Source: JAEWWD01 sp964440115 (lineage in GTDB: Bacteria; Bacillota; Clostridia; Christensenellales; CAG-138). From it: a DNA stretch of 64,000 nucleotides. Positions 16,779-25,592 of this stretch are shown piece after piece. Both the position numbers and the translations under genes were made by a program. Within the stretch, counting starts at the first letter, position 1. Each line of letters opens with the position of its first letter. The notes below the pieces were generated by a model. It was given only the letters and a program-made list of their open reading frames with translations, had not been told where the DNA came from and did no database searches. Where the stretch lies: contig CAYTPV010000012.1 in assembly GCA_964440115.1 (NCBI GenBank), positions 39,370 through 103,369 on the forward strand, given 5' to 3'.

Positions 16779-17375
16779 ATGGATATGATGCAAATCAAGT
16801 CGCAGATGGTCGATGTCTGCCAGCGCGCTTTTGAGAACAAGCTGTTTGCGGGCACTAGCGGCAACCTTTCGGTTTATCTGCGCGAAGAAGAAATAATGCT
16901 CATCACGCCCACCAGCGTGCGCTATGAAACCATGACGGCGGATGATATCGTGGTCATGAAAACGGACGGTACCGTGCTCGAAGGCAAGTACCGCCCCTCT
17001 TCCGAATGGCCCATGCACGGCGTGATATACGAGAAATGCGAAACTGTAAACTCCGTGTTCCACACGCATTCCCCTTACGCCACGTCGTTTGCGGTGGTCA
17101 GACAGACCATTCCGCTTATACTCATCGAAATGATGCCCTTTATCGGCGGCGAAGTCTTCTGCGCAAGGATGGAAAAGCCGGGCAGCCGCGAACTGGGGCT
17201 TTCCGCCATTGATGAACTCAACAAAGGCAGAAACGCCTGCCTGCTCGCAAACCACGGTGTTGTGGCGGTGGGCGCAAGCCTCGCGCAGTCGCACATCCGA
17301 GCGGAATATGTGGAGGATGCGGCGAAGATTTATCACCACGCCCTGCAGATTGGGAAGCCTATTGTAATTTCCTGA
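16779..17375 (+). CDS. Class II aldolase (FucA/Ald2/DrdA-like)
   Basis: A 198-residue zinc-dependent aldolase of the L-fuculose-phosphate aldolase / AraD family. Landmarks are GTSGNLS (residues 25-31), PSSEW with catalytic-type Glu76, HTH zinc ligands His95 and His97, and ANHG with His159. In the DHAP shunt the homologous aldolases Ald2 and DrdA split 5-modified ribulose-1-phosphate into DHAP and an aldehyde (methylthioacetaldehyde or acetaldehyde). Position as the last gene after an MtnA-like isomerase supports that role. Fuculose-1-phosphate or ribulose phosphate specificity cannot be excluded from sequence. No terminator was found; the next gene converges 8 bases away. Confidence 0.9.
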   Translation: MDMMQIKSQMVDVCQRAFENKLFAGTSGNLSVYLREEEIMLITPTSVRYETMTADDIVVMKTDGTVLEGKYRPSSEWPMHGVIYEKCETVNSVFHTHSPYATSFAVVRQTIPLILIEMMPFIGGEVFCARMEKPGSRELGLSAIDELNKGRNACLLANHGVVAVGASLAQSHIRAEYVEDAAKIYHHALQIGKPIVIS

Positions 17376-17383
17376 GGCGCTAC

Positions 17384-18115
17384 TTAATCCTCACGCCAAA
17401 ACCAAAGCACCTGTTCGTCTGCGCGCACGCAGCCAATACGCTCGAGCCAACGCAGCGAGCGGGTGTTTTGAAGAGAAACAAACATGACGGGGCGAATGCC
17501 GAGCGCCTGAAACTGCTGCATAACGCGTGCAAACATTCCGGTGGCCAGCCCGCTTCCCCGATGCTCCGGGGAAACATATGCAGGGCCCAGCTCCGCGTCG
17601 CAATGGCTCATCATAAATCCAACGGGTACCCCGTTATGCAGCGCGAGAACATTGGGCGCTTTTGCCCGCTGGGCAATGAAATCCCTGGATAGTTCCGGAT
17701 GCTCATATACCGAGAGTATATAGTCAGCAGCCTCCGTTGTAATGCCAGTAAATGTGATATCTTGTATCGCCTCTTCCTGCAGATGCGTTGCGGCAAGCAG
17801 CTGATGGAAGGCATTGCACCTGACGGTATCGCCAAACGACGGAATCAGATGAAAAAAGCGTGAATCCGTCACCAGCGATATCTGCGGCCCGCTTCTGCCG
17901 CTTACGTGCTCATATAAGAAACGCAGCGACTCAAAGGTATCCGCCGCATACATGTATTTCCCGTTCTGCGCATCCAGCAGCCGAACAGCGCCGTCTATCA
18001 CCTCGCATTCCGCAATCATGCCGTTTGCAATCCTGAGCAGCGGATATGCGTTCTGTATGGGATTTCGCTCTAATATAGCCTTTGCTTCCTCTATGCAGTG
18101 GTTCTGTGCTGCCAT
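17384..18115 (-). CDS. GNAT-family N-acetyltransferase
   Basis: 243 residues. The N-terminal half (about 1-120) is divergent. The C-terminal half is a GNAT fold: GFMMSHCDAELGPAYVSPEHRGSGLATGMFARVM contains the acyl-CoA pyrophosphate loop (RGSGLA), followed by a LGIRPVMFVSLQNTRSLRWLERIGC segment usual for the family. The substrate is unknown. It is convergent with the aldolase gene and its start is 148 bases from the divergent methionine gamma-lyase gene. GGAGGAAAA precedes the ATG at 18115; the frame stays open upstream but lacks a ribosome site and enters the lyase gene. Confidence 0.85.
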   Translation of the reverse strand: MAAQNHCIEEAKAILERNPIQNAYPLLRIANGMIAECEVIDGAVRLLDAQNGKYMYAADTFESLRFLYEHVSGRSGPQISLVTDSRFFHLIPSFGDTVRCNAFHQLLAATHLQEEAIQDITFTGITTEAADYILSVYEHPELSRDFIAQRAKAPNVLALHNGVPVGFMMSHCDAELGPAYVSPEHRGSGLATGMFARVMQQFQALGIRPVMFVSLQNTRSLRWLERIGCVRADEQVLWFWRED

Positions 18116-18262
18116 TTTTCCTCCGTGTTGGTTCTGCCTTGACGGATAGTCTTGGTATGCTGCGGCATCCTTTTCTATAGTATCACAAATTGAACGTATC
18201 ACAACGCCGCACACGGCGGCAGCAACGAAAACATAGGATATCTTGTAAGGAGAGGCGCGAAT

Positions 18263-19465
18263 ATGAAACAGTTCGATGTATCTAACGCAGGGTTTTCCAC
18301 ACAGCAAATCCACGGCGGAAGGCCGTCCATTCCCGGGTATCACCCGCTGGTCACGCCGATTTTTCAAACAAGCACATTCATATTTGAGAACGCGGCGCAG
18401 GGCGCGGCCCGCTTTGCGGGAGAAGAAGGCGGCTACATTTACACGCGGGTAGGCAACCCCAATCAGGCGCAGGCGGCTCAACGGATCGCCTTGCTCGAAC
18501 ATGCAGAAGCAGGCATGGTGTTTTCTTCCGGCATGGGCGCAATCAGCAGCATGTTCTTTACAGTGCTGCAATCCGGCGATCATATTGTCGCTAATAATAC
18601 GCTCTATGGCTGCTCGTTTGCGCTGATGGCCCACAGATTCCCGCGTTTGGGCATAGAAACTACGTTCGTGGATTTCACGGATTTGCAGGCGGTAAAAGCA
18701 GCTATCAAGCCCAACACGCGCTTTGTATATTTTGAAACTCCCGCCAATCCCAATCTCAAGATCATAGATATCGAAGCTATCGCGTCCATTGCACACACTG
18801 CCAACAGTACTTGCTATGTCGTGGTTGACAACACGTTCGCCACGCCGTATTTACAGCGCCCCCTTGATTTGGGCGTGGATATCGTGGTGCATTCGGGCTC
18901 GAAATACCTCAACGGTCACGGCGATGTGATCTGCGGGGTGCTGTGCTCCACCAAAGCATTTGTGGACGAATGCACCGTCACGGGGCTTAAATACATGACA
19001 GGCTCCGTAATGAGCCCGTTTGACGCGTATCTGCTTGAGCGCGGTCTGAAAACGCTGGATATGCGCATGGAACGCCATTGCCAAAGCGCCATGCGCATAG
19101 CGGAGTTCCTTAGTCCCCACAAAAAAGTCAAAACCGTTTACTACCCGGGGCTCAAGCAACACTCCAATTATGAAGTGGCGCAAAGGCAAATGAAACTGCC
19201 CGGCGCGATGATCGCATTTGAACTCAACGCTTCACGCGAAGAAAGCGAGCGTTTCATCAACAGCTTGGAATTGTGTTTGCTCGCAGTATCCCTTGGCGAT
19301 ACGGAAACGCTCATTGAGCATCCCGCTTCCATGACGCATTCCACATACAACGCACAGGAGCTGGAGCAGGCGTACATTTCCGAAAGTCTGCTGCGTCTTT
19401 CTGTTGGCTTGGAAAACGCGGACGACATTATCGCAGACCTGAAAACGCAGCTGGACCGGCTGTAA
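18263..19465 (+). CDS. megL: Methionine gamma-lyase (PLP enzyme)
   Basis: A 400-residue Cys/Met-metabolism PLP enzyme. PLP lysine is Lys214 in HSGSKYLNGHGDV, PLP-ring Asp is 189 in VVDNTFATP, and GYIYTRVGNPN is the phosphate-binding loop from the partner subunit. TLYGCSFA carries Tyr115 and Cys117; this Cys, and the GLKYMTGSVMSPFDAYLL block, are marks of methionine gamma-lyases rather than cystathionine lyases. It would convert methionine (or homocysteine) to methanethiol, 2-oxobutyrate and ammonia. A TAAGGAGAGG site precedes the ATG. It lies near the nucleoside salvage operon, which could feed sulfur metabolism, but it is a separate transcription unit with its own terminator. Confidence 0.9.
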   Translation: MKQFDVSNAGFSTQQIHGGRPSIPGYHPLVTPIFQTSTFIFENAAQGAARFAGEEGGYIYTRVGNPNQAQAAQRIALLEHAEAGMVFSSGMGAISSMFFTVLQSGDHIVANNTLYGCSFALMAHRFPRLGIETTFVDFTDLQAVKAAIKPNTRFVYFETPANPNLKIIDIEAIASIAHTANSTCYVVVDNTFATPYLQRPLDLGVDIVVHSGSKYLNGHGDVICGVLCSTKAFVDECTVTGLKYMTGSVMSPFDAYLLERGLKTLDMRMERHCQSAMRIAEFLSPHKKVKTVYYPGLKQHSNYEVAQRQMKLPGAMIAFELNASREESERFINSLELCLLAVSLGDTETLIEHPASMTHSTYNAQELEQAYISESLLRLSVGLENADDIIADLKTQLDRL

Positions 19466-19490
19466 AGTACAGATCCCAGACAGTGACTAC

Positions 19491-19520
19491 AACAAAGGCG
19501 CCTTGTCAGGCGCCTTTGTT
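19491..19520 (+). terminator. Terminator of the methionine gamma-lyase gene
   Basis: A perfect 12-bp stem, AACAAAGGCGCC (19491-19502) with 19509-19520, has a six-base loop and a short TT-rich end. Confidence 0.8.
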
Positions 19521-19607
19521 CGTGTTAAGAAAATACTCTGCATGACTGAGCAGCCATACCGGAAAACTACTACAAAACAATGTTGTTTATAACGGAGGAT
19601 GATGTTC

Positions 19608-19913
19608 ATGCAGGAAATCGATGCGTCCAGTCTGCCCATGATGGCATTGAAAGATATCCCGTCGCCAACCCCGAACGCAAGTCAAATTACAGCGCTCGTA
19701 AAGGAAAGCGGCCGCATTACAGGCTATCAGCTATCAGATGGCAGAATTCTGAGCAAGGAAGAGGGCATCGAACTTGCAAGGCAGGGCGGTATTGCGGGCG
19801 TGGGAATAGCTGAACGCAACGGCAGCGAATATTTGAAGTCGCTTCCCGATGACACGGAAGACAATAACCTTGGTAATCTTCCTTCCATATCAGGCCAGAC
19901 GCCGGTTCAATAA
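19608..19913 (+). CDS. DUF3892-family small protein
   Basis: A 101-residue protein with the DUF3892 pattern: ITALVKESGRITGYQLSDG, ILSKEEGIELARQGGIAGV, then NGSEYLKSLPDDTEDNNLGNLP. The family is common in Bacillota and has no established function. Three in-frame ATGs cluster at 19599, 19602 and 19608. The last is preferred because GGAGG (19594-19598) is 9 bases upstream of it and too close to the others. It is convergent with the LysM protein gene. Confidence 0.85.
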   Translation: MQEIDASSLPMMALKDIPSPTPNASQITALVKESGRITGYQLSDGRILSKEEGIELARQGGIAGVGIAERNGSEYLKSLPDDTEDNNLGNLPSISGQTPVQ

Positions 19914-19932
19914 CAATTTTCGGCAAACAGCC

Positions 19933-21051
19933 TTATGGCAGCACCTTTCGGATATCGACATTCATATCTATTGTCTGATAAGTGCCAAAGGTAAACAAAT
20001 TCAGTGTTCTTAAGCTGATGCCGGCCAGATTATAGATCTTAACCAGTTCAATCACCTGCAGGCCGTTCGTCGCGTCGCACGAAATGATCTTTGGCTGGCC
20101 TCCGTCGGCCGGGATATAGAATACAGTCATCCGCGTATTCGGGTCCACCTGAGACGTCGCCCCGGACATGCGAACCATCTCATCCACTTCATCCGGCGAG
20201 ATTTCCTGATAGCTGCCTGTCTGCGCATATGGCTCCGGCCAGATATAGCAGCAGTTGGGTACGCCAATGAGCAGCTTTGCATTGGAAACATACTGAAACA
20301 CGAAATCCAGCCCCTTTTGAACGAGGTCGATGGCAGGCCCAACCCCACAGGTAAAGTCTCCGGGGGTGATGATAAAACGGTCCAGTATTCGGTTGTACAG
20401 CGAAAGCGACTCGGCAAGCGGCGGTGTCTGGTTATTCAGCACCACAACCAGGCGAATGGATGCAACTATAATTAAGCCGAGCGCATGCAGATGGTTGGCG
20501 GCAAGATCCAAAAATGACGCATAAGTCTGATAATCCTCGAGGAATATCTGTTCAAAAGCAAAGTTTACTCCATAGTAGCCATACGCTTGTGCAACCATAG
20601 CGCAGCTTTCTATGAGCGCATGCTGAGAGGCCAGATCGCCAAGTATCCCGTGCAGCAGCTCTCCCGAATACACGCCGTTAATGGTATTCGTCACCACCAT
20701 AAGCGGCGCGACATTGGCCTGTCGGGCTGCCGTAATCATTTGTCCACTGTCCGGAACGGTCAGCTTGCCGCCCGGACGAATTTCATAGCCGAATATGCTC
20801 AGGTAGGTTAAATAACGAAAAACAGTACTCCATTCAACGGGATTAAAAAAGGGAAACGTATATCCGTTGACCTCAATCGGACGCTGAACCTGCGTGTCCT
20901 GAGGAACTTGTAACAACTCACCTACCGTAAGCGTATCCGTATACGCGAGTTCCGGATTCAGCGACCGAATTCGTGCGGTAGGTACGCTGAATAACCGAGC
21001 GATGGATTCGATTGTATCGCTGGGCTGTACGACGTAGTCCTTCAAGGGCAC
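19933..21051 (-). CDS. LysM plus degenerate GH18-like spore/cell wall protein
   Basis: 372 residues. An N-terminal LysM domain (about 6-50; YVVQPSDTIESIARLFSV...NP) is followed by a GH18 TIM barrel like that of the spore cortex lytic enzymes YaaH/SleL. The usual DG-N-DFE active-site strand reads YGVNFAFE (160-167). Glu167, the proton donor position, is kept, but the aspartates at the first and third conserved places are Tyr160 and Ala165. It may be an impaired N-acetylglucosaminidase or a wall-binding protein. There is no signal peptide, as in SleL. The ATG at 21051 follows GGAAGTGAGTG. Confidence 0.85.
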   Translation of the reverse strand: MPLKDYVVQPSDTIESIARLFSVPTARIRSLNPELAYTDTLTVGELLQVPQDTQVQRPIEVNGYTFPFFNPVEWSTVFRYLTYLSIFGYEIRPGGKLTVPDSGQMITAARQANVAPLMVVTNTINGVYSGELLHGILGDLASQHALIESCAMVAQAYGYYGVNFAFEQIFLEDYQTYASFLDLAANHLHALGLIIVASIRLVVVLNNQTPPLAESLSLYNRILDRFIITPGDFTCGVGPAIDLVQKGLDFVFQYVSNAKLLIGVPNCCYIWPEPYAQTGSYQEISPDEVDEMVRMSGATSQVDPNTRMTVFYIPADGGQPKIISCDATNGLQVIELVKIYNLAGISLRTLNLFTFGTYQTIDMNVDIRKVLP

Positions 21052-21705
21052 TCACTTCCTTAAGGGCATCTGTTGATTTTTATGATGCTCTGTACAGTAA
21101 AAATGATTGATTTTCAAATGTTGCCGGAGAAATGCCCAGATATAATCTTAGTATAGTATTATCAATTCCATATTGCCCAGAGCAGAATTGCATGAATAAA
21201 AAATAAGCTAATCTTCGTAAAAGAAATGCCGAAATAGTATATGGTGCTATAGATGACCTGCGAAGAATTCGGATACTGCAGGTTATAAGTTGCAATCGGA
21301 GTAATATGATGCTTAAGCGCACCGGCCGGGCCAATAATTACGACATCAGTAATCCCTTTTCTGACCAAATGGCGCTTATACCGTGCCAGTGTTTTAACCG
21401 TTATACATACCGCAGAATTTTTTTACAATATTACTTTAATAAGTCAGCCCAATCAGCGGCAGGAATTATCTTTAGGGATATTTCCTGCCGAAATCTATTA
21501 TCCGGCCCTTAATTGCCTTTGAGCGTCATTTGTGAAAATAAAAACTGCGCTTAATTTGAACTGATTATTTATGCGTGCCGCGGTAAGGACATTTAAACCT
21601 ATTGTTGATGCCGTTGTCCGGTATAGACGGGTAAAACCAAAATACTGACAAAATATATCCGCTCACCTCTAAACTTCTTCAAATAAATAACGAATGGAGA
21701 TTCAT
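21052..21705. other. 650-bp AT-rich divergent intergenic region
   Basis: No convincing gene was found. The strand-minus frames 21080-21334 and 21162-21368 have mixed hydrophobic sequence and no ribosome site. A 9-bp inverted repeat (CGGCAGGAA 21457-21465 with 21482-21490) has a 16-base loop but no U-tract on either strand. There is no recognisable c-di-GMP riboswitch. A promoter for the chemotaxis operon must lie here, but I could not identify sigma-A or sigma-D boxes with confidence. Confidence 0.5.
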
Positions 21706-22068
21706 ATGAGCAAAGTGTTAGTAGCAGACGACGCCTCCTTCATGCGGATGATTATCCGGCGAATACTCGAAAAGGAAGGCCATGAAGTAATTGGCGAAGC
21801 AAACAATGGCGCCGTCTGTATCGAACGCTACAAGGAACTTACGCCCGATATTGTGACGCTGGATATCACAATGCCCGAAATGGACGGCATCACCGCGCTA
21901 AAATCGCTGATGGAATATGATCCCAATGCAAATGTCATCATGATTTCCGCTCTGGGCGAAGAACACATGATCAGGGAAGCGATTGCGATTGGCGCGAAGA
22001 ATTTTATTATTAAGCCGTTTCAGGAAGCGCAGGTAGTTACTGTTCTGCGAAAATTGAATCTGGCATAA
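21706..22068 (+). CDS. cheY: Chemotaxis response regulator CheY
   Basis: A 120-residue single-domain receiver. The acidic pair is Asp8/Asp9, phospho-acceptor Asp53 lies in TLDITMPEMDG, and Ser81 and Lys103 (IIKPF) are in place. With phosphoryl groups from CheA it would bind the flagellar switch. ATG at 21706 is chosen because GGAG lies 6 bases before it. The ATG at 21694 overlaps that ribosome site. It is the first gene of a chemotaxis operon. Confidence 0.92.
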   Translation: MSKVLVADDASFMRMIIRRILEKEGHEVIGEANNGAVCIERYKELTPDIVTLDITMPEMDGITALKSLMEYDPNANVIMISALGEEHMIREAIAIGAKNFIIKPFQEAQVVTVLRKLNLA

Positions 22069-22103
22069 AGATACCCCCGCGGGAATTCAAAGGAGGAAGC
22101 AGA

Positions 22104-24146
22104 TTGGATAACGGATTTTCCAATGAAACCATGCTGGATATTTATTTGTACGAAACAGCTCAGAACATAGAGCAACTGGAAAACACCATATTGTCCAGCG
22201 AAAAAGCGAGCTGCTTTTCGTCCGATGCAATCAACGAGATATTTCGGGCCATGCACACCATCAAAGGCTCTTCCGCCATGATGATGTATCAAAATATCAC
22301 TTCGCTTGCGCATAACATGGAAGATCTGTTTTACTTCCTGCGCGAGGATAAAACGGTGCAGCCGAATTGCGCCATACTTTCTGATCTGGTATTGGAGTGC
22401 GTCGATTTTATTAAGCTGGAGCTTGAAAAAATCAAAAGCGGCGCCGAGCCGGAGGATAGCCCTGACTCGCTGATACAAAAAATCAAGGATCAACTCGCCG
22501 CACTTAGATCAGGTAAGAATATTCCTGCTGCGGCAACGGTACAGTCTACACAATTGTTCTCTTCAGACTTGAAATGCGATGATGAGGGCAGGAACGAATA
22601 CGAAGCCGTCATCTTATTTGAAGACGGCTGTGAAATGGAAAATATCCGCGCATATGCGATACTGCATAAATTAAAAGATATTGCCGAAGTGATCTCCTAT
22701 CAACCCGAGGATATTATCGAAAATAACGAGTGCGTTCAGGAAATCCGCGAACAGGGCTTTAGAATCATATTACAGTCAGATAAAAGCCTGCAGGAAATGC
22801 AGGACTTCCTTGAGGGGACAGCTTTTCTGAGAAAACTCTCCCTTACAGAACGCAAAAAGTCTGCCCCATCTCCCACGAATGCCCCGGCAAGTGCACAGGA
22901 AACAGCAAAATCCAGCCCGCTACCTGCCTTCGCGGATCAGCAGGCATTGGAACAGGCTCAGATGGAATCAAAGAACGCGCCTCAGCAAGTCATCCGCGTG
23001 GACGTCAATAAGCTGGACAGGCTGATGGACCTCATGGGCGAAATGGTTATTGCCGAGGCAATGGTTACACAAAACCCCGAACTGAAATCACTCCAGCTCA
23101 ACAGCTTTTTTAAAGCGGCGCGGCAGCTTCGCAAGATCACCAGCGAAATGCAGGATATGGTGATGGCGATCCGCATGGTTCCGTTATCTGCCACGTTCCA
23201 CAAAATGCGCAGAATTATACGGGATATGGCAAGAAACCAGAACAAGGAAATTGAACTGGTGCTCATTGGGGAAGATACCGAAGTTGATAAGAATATTATC
23301 GAGCACATTTCCGATCCTCTCATGCATCTGGTGCGCAACGCTGTCGATCATGGCATTGAACCCCCCGATGTCCGCGAAGCTTCCGGCAAACCCAGGGTCG
23401 GTCGTATCATAATCGAGGCCAACAACGTGGGCAGCGACGTGCTCGTTTCCGTTCGCGACGACGGCAAAGGCCTGAACAAGCAGAAAATTCTGCAAAAGGC
23501 AGTGAAGAACGGCCTTATCAACAAGCAGGAGCATGAACTGACTGAGAAAGAAATCTACAATCTGATATTCATACCGGGTTTTTCAACCAATGACAATGTG
23601 ACGGAATACTCCGGCCGCGGCGTCGGAATGGACGTCGTAACCAAGAATATTGAGGAAGTCGGCGGCGCCGTCTCTGTGATGAGCGCCGAAGGCGCAGGCA
23701 CCATCACAACCATGAAAATACCTCTGACGCTGGCGATTATCGACGGTATGAATATCCGGGTCGGGTCTTCAATTTATACCATCCCCACGACTTCCATACA
23801 GGAGACATTCCGGGCTAAAGAAAAGGATATCGTGACAGATCCCGAGGATAACGAAATGATCATGGTCCGGGGTTCCTGCTACCCGGTTCTGCGGCTGCAC
23901 CGGCTGTATGAGGTGGAAGCCGATACTGCCGATATGACCAAAGGCATCATGCTCATGGTGGAAAGCGACGGGAAAAGTCTTTGCCTGTTTGCGGATGAAC
24001 TGCTCGGCCAGCATCAAGTTGTGGTCAAAGCCCTGCCGGCTTATATCAAGCTCACCCGCAAAATCAAGGGGCTTGCCGGCTGTACGCTGCTGGGCGACGG
24101 CAGCATCAGCCTGATACTCAGCGTTGGCGAACTCATGACTGCGTAG
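22104..24146 (+). CDS. cheA: Chemotaxis histidine kinase CheA
   Basis: A 680-residue CheA with the full domain order. The HPT domain (about 1-115) carries phospho-His51 in MHTIKGSS. A P2-like CheY-binding domain (about 170-250) is flanked by flexible linkers, the second rich in Ala/Pro/Ser. The P3 dimerisation helices begin near VIRVDVNKLDRLMDLMGEM (about 295). The P4 ATPase has NAVDHGIE (N box), DDGKGLN (G1) and GRGVGMDVV (G2). A C-terminal CheW-like P5 domain follows. Translation starts with TTG at 22104, 7 bases after AGGAGGAAG. It would autophosphorylate in receptor arrays and donate to CheY and CheB. Confidence 0.95.
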   Translation: MDNGFSNETMLDIYLYETAQNIEQLENTILSSEKASCFSSDAINEIFRAMHTIKGSSAMMMYQNITSLAHNMEDLFYFLREDKTVQPNCAILSDLVLECVDFIKLELEKIKSGAEPEDSPDSLIQKIKDQLAALRSGKNIPAAATVQSTQLFSSDLKCDDEGRNEYEAVILFEDGCEMENIRAYAILHKLKDIAEVISYQPEDIIENNECVQEIREQGFRIILQSDKSLQEMQDFLEGTAFLRKLSLTERKKSAPSPTNAPASAQETAKSSPLPAFADQQALEQAQMESKNAPQQVIRVDVNKLDRLMDLMGEMVIAEAMVTQNPELKSLQLNSFFKAARQLRKITSEMQDMVMAIRMVPLSATFHKMRRIIRDMARNQNKEIELVLIGEDTEVDKNIIEHISDPLMHLVRNAVDHGIEPPDVREASGKPRVGRIIIEANNVGSDVLVSVRDDGKGLNKQKILQKAVKNGLINKQEHELTEKEIYNLIFIPGFSTNDNVTEYSGRGVGMDVVTKNIEEVGGAVSVMSAEGAGTITTMKIPLTLAIIDGMNIRVGSSIYTIPTTSIQETFRAKEKDIVTDPEDNEMIMVRGSCYPVLRLHRLYEVEADTADMTKGIMLMVESDGKSLCLFADELLGQHQVVVKALPAYIKLTRKIKGLAGCTLLGDGSISLILSVGELMTA

Positions 24147-24188
24147 TCAAATAAGAAACTTCAACAAAACTGTAGGAGGCTCGATCAT

Positions 24189-24683
24189 ATGTCTCAAATG
24201 AATCTGCTCAACCTCGCGGAACAGGATGAAGATACGCTCAAGGGGAAATACCTCATATTCTCCATGGGCACAGACATGTACGGAATAGAAATCAGATATG
24301 TCACCGAAATCATAAGCATACAGCCGATCACGGAAGTCCCTGATCTGCCGGACTATGTCATGGGCATTACCAATCTCAGGGGCAAAATTATTCCCATCAT
24401 AGACGCCCGTATGCGCTTTAAAAAGCCACCTAGGGAATACGACGACCGCACCTGCATTATTGTATTGGATACGGAGGAAGTTTCTGTCGGTCTTATCGTC
24501 GACAGCGTAGCGGAAGTACTTTCCCTCAAGGATGAGGACATCGCGGCTCCCCCTGAAATCAACCGCACCGGCCACAGGTATGTGAAGGGAATCGGCAAGA
24601 CCGGCGGCGGAGTAAAACTGCTGCTTGACTGCCAGCGGCTGTTAACCGACGACGAAATCGACGCTATCAGCGCCGCACTGTAA
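24189..24683 (+). CDS. cheW: Chemotaxis coupling protein CheW
   Basis: A 164-residue SH3-like adaptor. KGKYLIFSMGTDMYGIEI and the VMGITNLRGKIIPIIDARMRF block (the receptor/CheA contact region, with its conserved Asn-Leu-Arg-Gly) are clear. It links the methyl-accepting protein to CheA P5. An in-frame start at 24189 has a TGTAGGAGG site. It ends four bases before the cheR start. Confidence 0.95.
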   Translation: MSQMNLLNLAEQDEDTLKGKYLIFSMGTDMYGIEIRYVTEIISIQPITEVPDLPDYVMGITNLRGKIIPIIDARMRFKKPPREYDDRTCIIVLDTEEVSVGLIVDSVAEVLSLKDEDIAAPPEINRTGHRYVKGIGKTGGGVKLLLDCQRLLTDDEIDAISAAL

Positions 24684-24687
24684 GCAT

Positions 24688-25587
24688 ATGCCGTCCTACA
24701 AGCTTCCCGCACCAAATCAAGCTCCCGCAGACGTGTCTGTGGGTATCGCTCCCCTTTATACGGGGGGGGCCATGTTTGCGATCAACGATCAGGAATTCAC
24801 GCAGTTCGCAGACTATGTCAGGCAGAATTACGGCATCCATTTTAAGGCCGAAAAGAAAAGCCTGATCGCGGGCCGCCTCAATCATGTGCTTGCGGACATG
24901 AACATGCGCAACCTGACGCAATACATGGAGTATCTGGCGGCGGATAAGTCCGGCAGGGCGGTATCAACGATGCTGGATAAAATCACTACCAATTACACCT
25001 ATTTTATGAGGGAGGCGGACCATTTCCAGTATTTCCGCGATTCCGTACTCCCCTATCTGGAGAAAACAGTCAATAACAGGGATCTGCGGATCTGGTGCGC
25101 GGCGTCTTCGACAGGTGAAGAGCCGTATACGCTGGCCATGATTATGGACGAGTACTTTGGCGCTGAAAAATCGAAATGGGATACCAAAATACTTGCGACA
25201 GATATTGCTCAGGCTGTACTCAATACCGCCAAAGCCGGTATCTACAGCAGGGAAAAGACTGCGCCCCTGCCCGAAGCCTGGAAAAGGCGCTATTTCAACG
25301 CATATGACAGCGAGAACCTGATCGTCTCGGATCGCATCAGGGATGAAGTGATATTCAGCAAAATCAATCTGATGGAACCCGCTTTTCCTTTTAAAAAGAA
25401 CATGCACGCCGTGTTCTGCCGAAACGTGATGATCTATTTTGACAATGAAACCAAGGACAGGCTGACCGAACGACTTTACGACATAACCGAGCCCGGAGGT
25501 TTTCTTTTCATCGGCCACGCGGAGGGGTTAAACCGAGAAAAGACCCGTTACAAATACATCATGCCTGCCGTTTATAGGAAGGAATAG
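24688..25587 (+). CDS. cheR: Chemotaxis methyltransferase CheR
   Basis: 299 residues from 24688, or 271 from an internal ATG at 24772. An N-terminal helical domain (QEFTQFADYVRQNYGIHF) precedes the SAM-dependent methyltransferase domain (RIWCAASSTGEEPYTLAMI; FCRNVMIYFDNETKDRL). It methylates receptor glutamates. The 24772 start fits the family's usual length and is preceded by eight consecutive G (24762-24769). The 24688 start has no obvious ribosome site but sits next to the cheW stop. I keep the longer frame and prefer neither strongly. Confidence 0.92.
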   Translation: MPSYKLPAPNQAPADVSVGIAPLYTGGAMFAINDQEFTQFADYVRQNYGIHFKAEKKSLIAGRLNHVLADMNMRNLTQYMEYLAADKSGRAVSTMLDKITTNYTYFMREADHFQYFRDSVLPYLEKTVNNRDLRIWCAASSTGEEPYTLAMIMDEYFGAEKSKWDTKILATDIAQAVLNTAKAGIYSREKTAPLPEAWKRRYFNAYDSENLIVSDRIRDEVIFSKINLMEPAFPFKKNMHAVFCRNVMIYFDNETKDRLTERLYDITEPGGFLFIGHAEGLNREKTRYKYIMPAVYRKE

Positions 25588-25592
25588 ATTGC

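Noticed and set aside
24762..24769. Phase-variable switch of cheR
   Set aside because: Only eight G, and the shorter, family-length CheR start lies downstream of the run, so slippage would not silence the enzyme.
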